Below, one piece after another: positions 1 through 6,367 of a stretch of 6,367 nucleotides of DNA. The DNA lies in contig NZLD01000013.1 of assembly GCA_002694095.1 (NCBI GenBank), positions 21,267 to 27,633 of the forward strand, given 5' to 3'. The notes beneath the pieces are model-generated. The model was given only the letters and a program-made list of their open reading frames with translations, was not told where the DNA came from and did not search any database. Made by a program: the position numbers and the translations under genes. The stretch comes from Micrococcales bacterium (GTDB taxonomy: Bacteria; Actinomycetota; Actinomycetes; S36-B12). Each line of letters opens with the position of its first letter. The stretch's first letter is position 1.

Positions 1-338
1 ACCCCCCACGACTCGTCGAACATCCACTCGTTCTTGGGGTGATTGACGCGAGCGACCACTCGCGGGACGCCGAATTCTGTCTTTGCCAGAAGGGACACCA
101 CAAGATTGACCTTGTCGTCTCCCGTGGCTGCAACGACCACTTGGCATTCCGCGAGCCGCGCTTCGTCGAGCGCGGAGACCTCACAGGCGTCCGCGAGGAG
201 GCTCCCTGCACCGTCGACAACCCCGGGTCGCGCCAACTCCGCATCCTTGTCGATCAGCAGTACCTCGTGGCCGTTACCGACCAACTCGCGTGCAATGGCG
301 CGACCGACCTTTCCTGCACCGGCGACGGCTACGCGCAT
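1..338 (-). CDS. ceoC: CeoC/TrkA-type potassium uptake regulatory protein (3' part cut off by the window edge)
   Basis: Cytoplasmic RCK (TrkA-N) subunit that binds NAD(H) and gates a membrane K+ transporter of the Trk/Ktr kind. The 112 complete codons visible start MRVAVAGAGKVGRAIAREL. They show a Rossmann GxGxxG loop at residues 7-12 and the acidic residue ending strand beta-2 (D30 in LLIDKD). Further on come VVVAATGDD and a segment containing RVNHPKNEWMF, which is typical of the second TrkA protein of actinobacterial pairs. The family is about 220 residues long, so roughly half, including the RCK_C domain, lies beyond the left edge. The ATG at 338 is 6 bp after the stop of the upstream ceoB, with a weak GGTGA (345-349) as ribosome site, so it is probably translated from the ceoB message. 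No transporter gene (trkH, ktrB) is in the window. The symbol follows the M. tuberculosis pair; 'trkA' would be equally valid. Confidence 0.9.
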   Translation of the reverse strand, partial: MRVAVAGAGKVGRAIARELVGNGHEVLLIDKDAELARPGVVDGAGSLLADACEVSALDEARLAECQVVVAATGDDKVNLVVSLLAKTEFGVPRVVARVNHPKNEWMFDESWG

Positions 339-344
339 GTCAGA

Positions 345-998
345 TCACCGCCCCTTCTCGCAGATACGCTCGACATCATCACGCCGGTCGGGGTCGAACA
401 GCAGATGCACGAGGTCACCCTCTTGAATGACTGTCCGCTCATCGGGCAGGAGTGCCTGTCCGTAGCGGGTCAGGAACGCCACTCGGCCAACGGTCGCATC
501 GGCGAGGTCGCTAGCTTTCCTTCCAAGCCAGGGTTCACCGATATGCACTTCGGCAAGACACAACGAACTGGTCGCGTCCACGAATTCGGTTTGGGCCCCC
601 ATCGGCAAAAGCGCTCGCATGATCTGCGTGCTCGTCCAGGCAACGGTCGCAACGGTAGGAATTCCCAAGCGCTGATACACCTCGGCGCGGCGAGGGTCGT
701 AAATCCGGGCGACCACATGTTCGACGCCGTACGTCTCCCGTGCCACGCGCGCCGCCAAGATGTTGCTGTTGTCGCCGCTACTCACCGCAGCAAAGGCATG
801 AGCCCGCGTGATTCCTGCATTCTCCAGAGTCTGACGGTCGAAACCGACCCCCTTGACGGTGATGCCGCCAAAATCAGATCCAAGTTTGCGGAAAGCCTTA
901 GCGTCTTGATCGACCACGGCCACCGAGTGGCCTTGGCCGTCGAGTTCACCGGCGAGGAGTGAACCGACCCGGCCGCAGCCGAGGATCACGATGTGCAC
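345..998 (-). CDS. ceoB: CeoB/TrkA-type potassium uptake regulatory protein
   Basis: Complete 217-residue single-RCK protein, the first member of the TrkA pair. In the family it binds NAD(H) and regulates K+ flux through a membrane transporter from the cytoplasmic face. An N-terminal TrkA-N domain (about 1-120) begins MHIVILGCGRVGSLLA with GxGxxG at residues 7-12 and D30 at the end of beta-2 (VAVVDQD). A second part (about 135-215, from AEVHIGEPWLGRKASDL to EGDLVHLLFDP) matches the RCK_C/TrkA_C ligand-binding domain. The start is a GTG at 998; further upstream codons would run into the divergent gene. Its -10-like TAGCGT on the minus strand lies 6 nt before the GTG and no good Shine-Dalgarno is visible, so the mRNA may be leaderless. 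The next gene, ceoC, follows after 6 bp. In M. tuberculosis an APC permease gene lies between the TRAM methyltransferase and ceoB; here none does. Confidence 0.92.
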   Translation of the reverse strand: MHIVILGCGRVGSLLAGELDGQGHSVAVVDQDAKAFRKLGSDFGGITVKGVGFDRQTLENAGITRAHAFAAVSSGDNSNILAARVARETYGVEHVVARIYDPRRAEVYQRLGIPTVATVAWTSTQIMRALLPMGAQTEFVDATSSLCLAEVHIGEPWLGRKASDLADATVGRVAFLTRYGQALLPDERTVIQEGDLVHLLFDPDRRDDVERICEKGR

Positions 999-1004
999 AG
1001 TCGA

Positions 1005-1010
1005 ACGCTA
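1005..1010 (-). promoter_or_regulatory. Putative -10 hexamer for a leaderless ceoB-ceoC transcript
   Basis: Read on the minus strand the hexamer is TAGCGT, fitting the actinobacterial TANNNT -10 pattern. Its 3' end is 6 nt from the ceoB GTG at 998, the spacing expected when transcription begins at the first base of the start codon. No convincing -35 is seen at 17-18 bp, which is common for actinobacterial promoters. The alternative minus-strand TAGATT (1019-1024) further upstream would give a leader of about 15 nt. The assignment rests on pattern and position only. Confidence 0.35.
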
Positions 1011-1024
1011 CACGCGAGGAAATC

Positions 1025-1030
1025 TATGCT
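1025..1030 (+). promoter_or_regulatory. Putative -10 hexamer for a leaderless methyltransferase transcript
   Basis: TATGCT fits TANNNT and ends 6 nt before the in-frame GTG at 1037, mirroring the arrangement of the divergent ceoB promoter. The two hexamers are 14 bp apart on opposite strands, so two RNA polymerases could hardly bind at once. A possible weak -35 (around 1001-1007, TCGAAC-like) gives about 17-18 bp spacing. An AGGAAA stretch at 1017-1022 is 14 nt from the GTG, rather far for a Shine-Dalgarno, which favours the leaderless reading. Confidence 0.35.
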
Positions 1031-1036
1031 GCCGTT

Positions 1037-2368
1037 GTGTCCGACGCCGCAGACGATCACGCCGGCACAGCAGACGACGACGCGGCGAAGAGTGTGGGAC
1101 AGGTGAGGCGGCCGGGGTATCAACCCGGTGACCTCGTGCGAGTAACCATCGGCAAAGTCGCCCACGGTGGGCACTGTGTAGCTCGCGATGGCAACCTCGT
1201 GATTTTTGTCCGGCATGCCTTGCCGGGAGAAGACGTGACGGTGCGCATCACGCAGACCGCTCGTTCCTACGCCCGTGCCGAAGTCATCGACGTGCACGAG
1301 GCGCACCCCGGGCGCATACGGCCACCGTGTCCGGCGTTCGGCCCCGGGGGTTGCGGTGGCTGCGACTTCCTGCACGCCACTAGTGCTGTGCAGCGGGAAC
1401 TCAAGTTGCAGGTATTGCGAGAAGCTCTGGAGCGACACGGCGGACTGCCTCCGGCCGCGGTGGAAGAGTTAACTCGCGAGGGCATCATCGATCTCGGTGC
1501 GACGACCGGATGGCGAACCAGGATGCGCTACCGCACGACAACGGTCGATGTCGACGGGGAAGTGCATGGTGTCCCCGCGTTGCGGGCGTATCGAAGCGAC
1601 GATGTTGTAGATGCGTCATCGTGTGTGATTGCGGACGCAACGGGGCACGCCCAAGCGCGTGAACGTCTCGCCGATATTCGAGTGCCCGGCGATCTCTTCA
1701 TGGCACGCGACAGTTTCGAATCGCGGGTGATGTTCCAGCCTGATCAAGGTCCCGGAGACGATCAACCGTCGATGTGTCATCGACTGCGCGTCGGTGAGAA
1801 CCTTTTGGAGTTCCACACCCCCATCGACGGTTTCTGGCAGGTGCACCCCGAGCTCATCAGCCGCATTGTCGACACCGTTCTGGCCTGGGGAGTCCCGGAG
1901 TCGGGTGAGCGATGGTGGGACCTATACGCCGGGGTAGGGCCCATTGCGGCGGCGCTGGCTGACCGTGTTGGCCCGTCCGGACACGTGGTAGCTGTCGAGA
2001 GCTCACCTATCGCGGCAGATGAGGCTCGACGGGTGCTGGAGACCGCGTATGGACGCGACGTTGTGGCGGTGCAGCAGCACGACGTTCGTCGGTGGATCCG
2101 CACGGCGCGCGACGAGCGCGCGAGGGCCGATGGAGTGGTTCTCGACCCACCTCGGACCGGTGCCGGAAAGTCCGTGATCGAGGCCTTGGGCGCGATTCGA
2201 CCCGGACGGATCGTCGTTGTGGCCTGTGATCCGGTGGCCCTGGGTCGAGACATCCGACTTCTGGCTGGCCAGGGTTATCGATTGGCGGGGATACGCGCCT
2301 GGGATGCCTTCCCGCAGACTCACCACCTGGAGTCGATAGCGCATTTCCTGCCAGATCAGATATCTTGA
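1037..2368 (+). CDS. TRAM-domain 23S rRNA/tRNA uridine-C5 methyltransferase, TrmA/RlmD family (Rv2689c-like)
   Basis: SAM-dependent RNA methyltransferase predicted to make 5-methyluridine; the target RNA position cannot be told from sequence. With the GTG at 1037 it is 443 residues. A short acidic N-terminus is followed by a TRAM RNA-binding domain (about 30-85, [20 protein letters not shown] to ARAEVIDV). Next is an iron-sulfur motif with C98, C106 and C109, and probably C196 as fourth ligand (C-x7-C-x2-C-x86-C), as in RlmD. The catalytic Rossmann domain has motif I DLYAGVGP (D295 onward), DPPRTG (D370-R373), the nucleophilic cysteine C397 in VACDP, and the general base E432 in THHLES. An in-frame GTG at 959 would add 26 residues but overlap ceoB by 40 bp, and those residues precede the TRAM fold, so 1037 is preferred. 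One deviation: CGGCDFLH has Leu where relatives usually have Gln (CGGCxxQH). The acnA start is 28 bp downstream, so the two are probably co-transcribed at least in part. Confidence 0.88.
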   Translation: MSDAADDHAGTADDDAAKSVGQVRRPGYQPGDLVRVTIGKVAHGGHCVARDGNLVIFVRHALPGEDVTVRITQTARSYARAEVIDVHEAHPGRIRPPCPAFGPGGCGGCDFLHATSAVQRELKLQVLREALERHGGLPPAAVEELTREGIIDLGATTGWRTRMRYRTTTVDVDGEVHGVPALRAYRSDDVVDASSCVIADATGHAQARERLADIRVPGDLFMARDSFESRVMFQPDQGPGDDQPSMCHRLRVGENLLEFHTPIDGFWQVHPELISRIVDTVLAWGVPESGERWWDLYAGVGPIAAALADRVGPSGHVVAVESSPIAADEARRVLETAYGRDVVAVQQHDVRRWIRTARDERARADGVVLDPPRTGAGKSVIEALGAIRPGRIVVVACDPVALGRDIRLLAGQGYRLAGIRAWDAFPQTHHLESIAHFLPDQIS

Positions 2369-2381
2369 TATCAAGATATCT
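2358..2381. promoter_or_regulatory. Perfect 24-bp palindrome, probable operator controlling acnA
   Basis: The sequence reads AGATATCT, TGATATCA, AGATATCT consecutively. The whole 24 bp equals its own reverse complement, and each 8-mer is itself a palindrome, giving three GATATC centres exactly 8 bp apart. It covers the methyltransferase stop codon (TGA 2366-2368) and ends 4 bp before the acnA Shine-Dalgarno. With about 75% A/T it stands out in GC-rich surroundings. The central TCTTGATATCAAGA looks like a site for a dimeric winged-helix repressor. The MarR-family TamR of Streptomyces regulates aconitase through a palindromic site, but I do not recall its exact consensus. The symmetry is certain; the operator role is inferred. 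As RNA it could also fold into a hairpin, but there is no U-tract and the stem is AT-rich, so it is not a good terminator. Confidence 0.65.
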
Positions 2382-2385
2382 CAGC

Positions 2386-2391
2386 AGGAGG
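2386..2391 (+). promoter_or_regulatory. Shine-Dalgarno of acnA
   Basis: A full consensus AGGAGG lies 5 nt upstream of the GTG at 2397. It fixes that codon as the start over the out-of-frame GTG at 2393. It is by far the strongest ribosome site among the main genes of the window, consistent with high expression of aconitase. Confidence 0.85.
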
Positions 2392-2396
2392 CGTGC

Positions 2397-5066
2397 GTGT
2401 CGAGCATCGATAGTTTCCAGGCCCGCGGATCACTGACCGTTTCGACCAGTAGTGGGGAACGGACGTACGAGATTTTCCGTATCGGTGCGGTGACCGGCTC
2501 CGACAGATTGCCGTTCAGCCACAAGGTTCTTTTGGAGAATCTTCTGAGAACCGAGGATGGAGCCAACGTCACGGCAGAGACGATCGCTGCCCTCGGGCAG
2601 TGGCAACCAGACGCTGAACCGTCCACCGAGATCCAGTTCACCCCAGCACGGGTGGTGATGCAGGACTTCACCGGCGTACCGGTGGTCGTGGATCTCGCAA
2701 CAATGCGTGAAGCCGTCAAGGATCTGGGCGGAGACCCATCGAAGATCGAGCCGCTGGCTCCTGCAGAGCTCGTCATTGACCACTCTGTCATCGCCGACTT
2801 TTTCGGACTTCCCGATGCGGAAACACGCAACGTGGAATTGGAGTACGAGAGGAACCGCGAGCGCTATCAGTTCCTGCGGTGGGGACAGGGAGCGTTCGAG
2901 GAGTTCAAAGTCGTTCCGCCAGGAACGGGGATCGTTCACCAGGTCAACATCGAGGCACTGGCGCGGGTGATCATGGCGCGTGGGGATCAGGCATACCCCG
3001 ACACTGTTGTGGGGACGGATTCCCACACCACCATGGTCAACGGTCTCGGAGTTGTGGGTTGGGGCGTTGGCGGTATCGAGGCGGAGGCGGCGATGCTCGG
3101 TCAGCCGGTCTCGATGCTCATCCCGAAGGTGGTGGGATTCAAACTCACCGGAGAACTACCGGCGTCCGCAACGGCCACCGACCTGGTCCTGACGATTACC
3201 GACATGCTGCGGCAGCACGGTGTGGTGGGCAAGTTCGTTGAATTTTACGGCGACGGTGTCTCGTCTGTGCCGCTCGCCAATCGAGCGACGATCGGCAACA
3301 TGAGTCCGGAATACGGCAGCACGATCGCCGTATTCCCTATAGACGACGCCACCCTGGACTATCTACGACTCACAGGACGCGATGAGGATCAGATCGCGTT
3401 GGTGGAGACGTACGCCCGCGAACAAGGTCTGTGGCTCGATCCAAGCGCCGAGCCGATCTATTCGGAGTATCTGGAATTGGACCTCAGCACCATCGAGCCA
3501 TCGCTTGCTGGACCGCGACGGCCTCAAGACAGGGTGCTGTTGTCTCAGGCCCACCAAGATTTCACCCGCGCCCTAGCCGACTACACCGATGCCCCCGAAG
3601 CTCGGGCGGATGTGGAGATCGCTGGCGAGAACGTGGAGATCCGCCACGGGGCCGTGACCATTGCGGCGATCACCTCGTGCACCAATACGTCGAATCCCTC
3701 GGTCATGATCGGTGCCGGACTGCTAGCCAAGAATGCCGTCGAGCGGGGACTAACAAGCAAGCCGTGGGTGAAGACCACCTTGGCTCCAGGATCGAAAGTC
3801 GTGACGGACTACTACGAGAAGTCAGGCCTGCTGCCCTATCTAGAGAAGCTTGGCTTCGACATCGTGGGTTACGGCTGCACGACATGTATCGGCAATTCCG
3901 GGCCGTTGATCCCCGAGGTGAGCGCCGCCGTCAACGAAGCGGATCTGGCGGTCACGTCGGTCCTGAGTGGAAATCGAAATTTCGAGGGCCGTATCAACCC
4001 CGACGTCAAGATGAACTACCTCGCGTCCCCTCCGCTGGTGGTCGCCTACGCGATCGCGGGATCGATGGATATCGACATCACTCGAGAGCCATTGGGGACG
4101 TCGGAGGATGGAACTCCTGTCTATCTGGCAGATATCTGGCCGAGTGCGGATGAGGTTCAGGCGACCATTGACGCATCCATCGACGCAGAAATGTTCACCA
4201 GCAGATATCGGGATGTTTTCGAGGGAGACGACCGTTGGAAGAGCCTCCCCACACCCGAAGGGGACGTCTTCGCCTGGGACAGTGCGAGCACCTACATCCG
4301 CAAGGCTCCCTACTTCCACGATCTGCAGCGTGACCCGCATCCGGTCGCAAACATCTCGGGCGCTCGCGTCTTGGCCTTGTTGGGTGACTCGGTCACCACG
4401 GACCACATTTCACCGGCCGGTGCGATCAAGGCCGACAGCCCGGCAGGCAAGTACCTTAGTGAGCACGGCGTCGAACGCGCGAACTTCAACTCCTACGGTT
4501 CGCGGCGAGGCAACCACGAAGTAATGATTCGCGGCACGTTCGCGAACATTCGCTTGAAGAATTTGATGCTCGACGGAGTCGAGGGTGGCTTCACCGTCGA
4601 CTTCACGCAAGGTGACGACGTGGTGGTCCCGATATTCGACGCGGCAACGTCCTACGCCGAGCAGAACATTCCGCTGGTTATCGTGGCGGGCAAGGAGTAT
4701 GGATCCGGATCGAGCCGAGACTGGGCTGCGAAGGGCACGGCGTTGCTCGGGGTTAAAGCGGTGATAGCCGAGTCGTATGAGCGGATCCACCGGTCGAATT
4801 TGATCGGAATGGGGGTATTGCCATTGCAGTTTCCCGAGGGTGCCAGCGCTGCCTCGCTGGGTCTCGAAGGTGACGAGACGATTAGCATTTCGATGATCGA
4901 CGAGATGAACGGCGGGCCAGTGCCGAGCACGGTGCCGGTGGAAGCCGTGTCACCGTCGGGCCGGATCGTGGAATTCTCCGCCACCGTGCGTATCGACACT
5001 CCTGGTGAGGCGGATTACTACCGGCACGGCGGGATTCTGCCGTTCGTACTGCGGTCGCTGCTGTAG
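2397..5066 (+). CDS. acnA: Aconitate hydratase A (aconitase)
   Basis: TCA-cycle enzyme that interconverts citrate and isocitrate through cis-aconitate in the cytoplasm; some family members also bind RNA when the cluster is lost. It has 889 residues, close to the usual 890-940 of AcnA/IRP-type proteins. The large N-terminal part holds VVGTDSHTT (D208, H210) and [15 protein letters not shown]. The three [4Fe-4S] ligands are C428 (in TSCTNTSNP), C494 and C497 ([14 protein letters not shown]). SGNRNFEGR follows. After a linker, the C-terminal swivel domain carries [29 protein letters not shown] and the active-site loop [12 protein letters not shown] (769 onward), where S772 and R774 match mitochondrial aconitase S642 and R644. 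Every expected catalytic residue I checked is present and the frame is intact. The GTG start is set by an AGGAGG 5 nt upstream. The gene begins 28 bp after the methyltransferase and is preceded by a perfect 24-bp palindrome, the likely control site. No acnR (TetR) gene follows, unlike mycobacteria and corynebacteria. Confidence 0.97.
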   Translation: MSSIDSFQARGSLTVSTSSGERTYEIFRIGAVTGSDRLPFSHKVLLENLLRTEDGANVTAETIAALGQWQPDAEPSTEIQFTPARVVMQDFTGVPVVVDLATMREAVKDLGGDPSKIEPLAPAELVIDHSVIADFFGLPDAETRNVELEYERNRERYQFLRWGQGAFEEFKVVPPGTGIVHQVNIEALARVIMARGDQAYPDTVVGTDSHTTMVNGLGVVGWGVGGIEAEAAMLGQPVSMLIPKVVGFKLTGELPASATATDLVLTITDMLRQHGVVGKFVEFYGDGVSSVPLANRATIGNMSPEYGSTIAVFPIDDATLDYLRLTGRDEDQIALVETYAREQGLWLDPSAEPIYSEYLELDLSTIEPSLAGPRRPQDRVLLSQAHQDFTRALADYTDAPEARADVEIAGENVEIRHGAVTIAAITSCTNTSNPSVMIGAGLLAKNAVERGLTSKPWVKTTLAPGSKVVTDYYEKSGLLPYLEKLGFDIVGYGCTTCIGNSGPLIPEVSAAVNEADLAVTSVLSGNRNFEGRINPDVKMNYLASPPLVVAYAIAGSMDIDITREPLGTSEDGTPVYLADIWPSADEVQATIDASIDAEMFTSRYRDVFEGDDRWKSLPTPEGDVFAWDSASTYIRKAPYFHDLQRDPHPVANISGARVLALLGDSVTTDHISPAGAIKADSPAGKYLSEHGVERANFNSYGSRRGNHEVMIRGTFANIRLKNLMLDGVEGGFTVDFTQGDDVVVPIFDAATSYAEQNIPLVIVAGKEYGSGSSRDWAAKGTALLGVKAVIAESYERIHRSNLIGMGVLPLQFPEGASAASLGLEGDETISISMIDEMNGGPVPSTVPVEAVSPSGRIVEFSATVRIDTPGEADYYRHGGILPFVLRSLL

Positions 5067-5139
5067 CGCGCGGATCGGTCTGCAGGCTCATCGTTGAGCA
5101 CATTCGCCGCCAGTCATGGGGCGCACAGGGGAGGCTGTG

Positions 5140-5184
5140 ATGCTGCCGTCGCACGGCTTCGGGCCTAGACTGCCGGGGCGATGA
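5140..5184 (+). CDS. Possible 14-codon upstream ORF overlapping the dxs start
   Basis: A strong ribosome site (AGGGGAGG, 5127-5134) stands 5 nt before an ATG at 5140. The ATG opens [14 protein letters not shown] and stops at a TGA (5182-5184) that overlaps the dxs start codon as ATGA. The 1-nt-offset stop/start overlap is the usual arrangement for translational coupling. The peptide has no recognisable domain. It could act only on transcripts that begin upstream, such as read-through from acnA, because the -10 element at 5166 would start dxs mRNA inside or after it. The overlap may be chance; the good ribosome site is the main support. Confidence 0.3.
   Translation: MLPSHGFGPRLPGR
5166..5171 (+). 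promoter_or_regulatory. Putative -10 hexamer (TAGACT) of the dxs promoter
   Basis: TAGACT fits the TANNNT consensus of housekeeping actinobacterial promoters and ends 9 nt before the dxs ATG, so transcription would start 0-3 nt upstream of it. A weak -35 candidate (CTGCCG, 5143-5148) sits at 17 bp. There is no Shine-Dalgarno in the right place for the dxs ATG, which agrees with leaderless or near-leaderless initiation. The rest of the 114-bp gap between acnA and dxs shows only a 5-bp hairpin (GCTCA/TGAGC, 5086-5099) without a U-tract, so I see no convincing terminator for acnA. Confidence 0.45.
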
Positions 5185-6367
5185 ACCACACCTATCGACT
5201 CCTCGAGCGGATCCGAAGCCCCCATGATGTGCGGGCGCTGCCGCCGTCTGACGTACCGCAGCTGGCGGAGGAGATTCGGTCATTCCTGGTGGAGAAGGTC
5301 GCAGCCAGTGGTGGGCACCTTGGTCCCAATCTCGGCGTCGTGGAGCTGTCGATCGCCCTGCATCGGGTCTTCTATTCACCCGACGATGCCATCATTTGGG
5401 ACACCGGACACCAGGCGTACGTGCACAAAATCCTCACCGGGCGCAGCCCCGACTTTGACACGTTACGCCGCGAAGGCGGCCTGTCGGGATATCCCTCCCG
5501 GGAGGAGAGCGCTCATGACATCGTCGAGAACTCCCATGCGTCCACCGCGATCTCCTACGCCGATGGTTTGGCCAAGGCCTGGGAACGCCGAGGGCTACTC
5601 GGCTCACGTCACGTGGTCGCGGTCATCGGCGATGGTGCGCTGACCGGGGGGATGGCGTGGGAAGCGCTCAACAACATCGCGGCGTCCAATCGCCCGGTGG
5701 TGATCGTGGTGAACGACAACGAGCGGTCGTATTCGCCGACGATCGGCGGCCTCGCCCACCATCTCGCAACACTGCGCACCACGCGCAACTACGAGCGCTT
5801 CATGACATGGGGCAAAGGATTCCTTCAACGCACTCCCTTCGTAGGTCGCCCGCTGTATGACGCTTTGCACGGAGTGAAGAAGGGCGTCAAAGACGTGGTG
5901 GCGCCGCAGGGTCTGTTTGAGGATCTCGGGTTGAAATACATCGGCCCCGTCGACGGCCACGACGAGCAGGAGCTCGAATTCGCTCTGGGGCGAGCACGCG
6001 ATTTCCAGCAGCCGGTGATCGTCCACGCGATCACGACCAAGGGTCGTGGCTACGCCCCGGCCGAAAACGACGAAGCGGATCGTTTCCACGGCGTCGGGGT
6101 GATTGATCCGGACACCGGCCAGCCCCTGACGCAATCCGGACCGACGTGGACATCGATTTTTGCTGACGAAATGCTCCAGATCGGTCGAGACGAGACCGAC
6201 GTTGTTGCGATCACCGCAGCGATGCTGGGGCCCACCGGCCTGGAGCGATTCGCAGCGAGCTACCCGGATCGGACCTACGACGTCGGGATCGCCGAGCAGC
6301 ACGCGGCTACGAGTGCCGCCGGCCTGGCCTACGGTGGTTTGCACCCCGTGGTGGCGGTGTATGCCAC
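5181..6367 (+). CDS. dxs: 1-deoxy-D-xylulose-5-phosphate synthase, N-terminal 395 codons (right end cut off)
   Basis: Thiamine-diphosphate enzyme that condenses pyruvate and glyceraldehyde 3-phosphate into DXP. This is the first step of the MEP pathway to isoprenoids and also feeds thiamine and pyridoxal synthesis in many bacteria. The frame opens at ATG 5181 ([20 protein letters not shown]) and stays open to the window end; the family is about 620-640 residues. Visible marks are [14 protein letters not shown] (H46), [15 protein letters not shown], the GYPSREES...VENSHAST segment, and the diphosphate/Mg2+ motif [16 protein letters not shown] (150-165) with NDN at 178-180. Further along are [18 protein letters not shown] and, opening the second (pyrimidine-binding) domain, DVGIAEQHA with catalytic E372, equivalent to E. 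coli E370. No residue expected in this portion is missing. The start is the usual DXS N-terminus and is the only good choice. The gene has its own likely promoter but may also be read from acnA. Confidence 0.97.
   Translation, partial: MNHTYRLLERIRSPHDVRALPPSDVPQLAEEIRSFLVEKVAASGGHLGPNLGVVELSIALHRVFYSPDDAIIWDTGHQAYVHKILTGRSPDFDTLRREGGLSGYPSREESAHDIVENSHASTAISYADGLAKAWERRGLLGSRHVVAVIGDGALTGGMAWEALNNIAASNRPVVIVVNDNERSYSPTIGGLAHHLATLRTTRNYERFMTWGKGFLQRTPFVGRPLYDALHGVKKGVKDVVAPQGLFEDLGLKYIGPVDGHDEQELEFALGRARDFQQPVIVHAITTKGRGYAPAENDEADRFHGVGVIDPDTGQPLTQSGPTWTSIFADEMLQIGRDETDVVAITAAMLGPTGLERFAASYPDRTYDVGIAEQHAATSAAGLAYGGLHPVVAVYA

Noticed and set aside
39..962. 307-codon open frame on the plus strand opposite ceoC and ceoB
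   Set aside because: It is antisense to two clearly recognisable TrkA proteins, resembles no known family, and long open antisense frames are expected in GC-rich coding DNA.
959..1036. Longer methyltransferase start at GTG 959
   Set aside because: It would overlap divergent ceoB by 40 bp and add 26 residues before the TRAM domain without family support; 1037 has a well-placed -10 element.
4130..4137. A further AGATATCT octamer inside acnA as a second operator
   Set aside because: It is a single 8-mer explained by Asp-Ile codons, lacking the 24-bp extended symmetry of the upstream site.
3431..4153. 240-codon plus-strand frame inside acnA
   Set aside because: It is an Arg/Gly-rich out-of-frame reading of the aconitase cysteine-motif region with no ribosome site; the aconitase frame is intact.
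5086..5099. Hairpin GCTCA-TCGT-TGAGC after acnA as a terminator
   Set aside because: The stem is only 5 bp and no T-run follows; too weak to call.
5145..5157. Hairpin GCCGT-CGC-ACGGC upstream of dxs as a regulatory RNA element
   Set aside because: Five base pairs with a 3-nt loop occur often by chance in GC-rich DNA, and no riboswitch-like conserved core is visible.
5604..6344. 246-codon open frame on the minus strand opposite dxs
   Set aside because: The plus strand encodes unmistakable DXS motifs throughout; the antisense frame has no recognisable protein features.

Overview
This window looks like ordinary core chromosome of a GC-rich actinobacterium. The evidence is strong G/C bias at third codon positions, GTG start codons, a TRAM-type RNA methyltransferase with an iron-sulfur cysteine motif, paired single-RCK TrkA proteins of the mycobacterial CeoB/CeoC kind, an AcnA-type aconitase and DXS. 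TrkA pair, TRAM methyltransferase, aconitase and dxs lie close together in several actinobacteria, as far as I recall. The exact genus cannot be read from the sequence, and I see no mobile element, CRISPR array, tRNA or rRNA.

Layout: on the minus strand, a two-gene unit runs leftward. ceoB (998 to 345) is followed after 6 bp by ceoC (338, running off the left edge). Both are NAD-binding regulatory subunits of a potassium uptake system. On the plus strand, starting only 38 bp from ceoB, come a class I SAM-dependent RNA m5U-type methyltransferase (1037-2368), aconitase acnA (2397-5066) and the first 395 codons of dxs (5181 to the right edge). The divergent ceoB/methyltransferase gap is so short that both genes probably use leaderless or near-leaderless transcripts. 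Each has a TANNNT -10 hexamer exactly 6 nt before its GTG.

The most interesting non-coding feature is a perfect 24-bp palindrome (2358-2381). It overlaps the methyltransferase stop codon and sits just upstream of the acnA ribosome binding site. It is made of three tandem 8-bp palindromes (AGATATCT, TGATATCA, AGATATCT) in very AT-rich sequence, unlike everything around it. It is most likely an operator for a dimeric regulator controlling aconitase. A MarR-family TamR-like protein (TamR controls aconitase in Streptomyces) is the best candidate by analogy.

A second point of interest is the 114-bp acnA-dxs gap. It holds both a TAGACT -10 element positioned for a near-leaderless dxs mRNA and, in another frame, a 14-codon mini-ORF with a strong Shine-Dalgarno whose TGA overlaps the dxs ATG.

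Functionally the plus-strand genes are housekeeping: RNA modification, the TCA-cycle citrate to isocitrate step, and the first step of the MEP isoprenoid pathway. Two of them carry 4Fe-4S cysteine motifs. I found no clear sign of a wholly new system; the novelty here lies in regulation.
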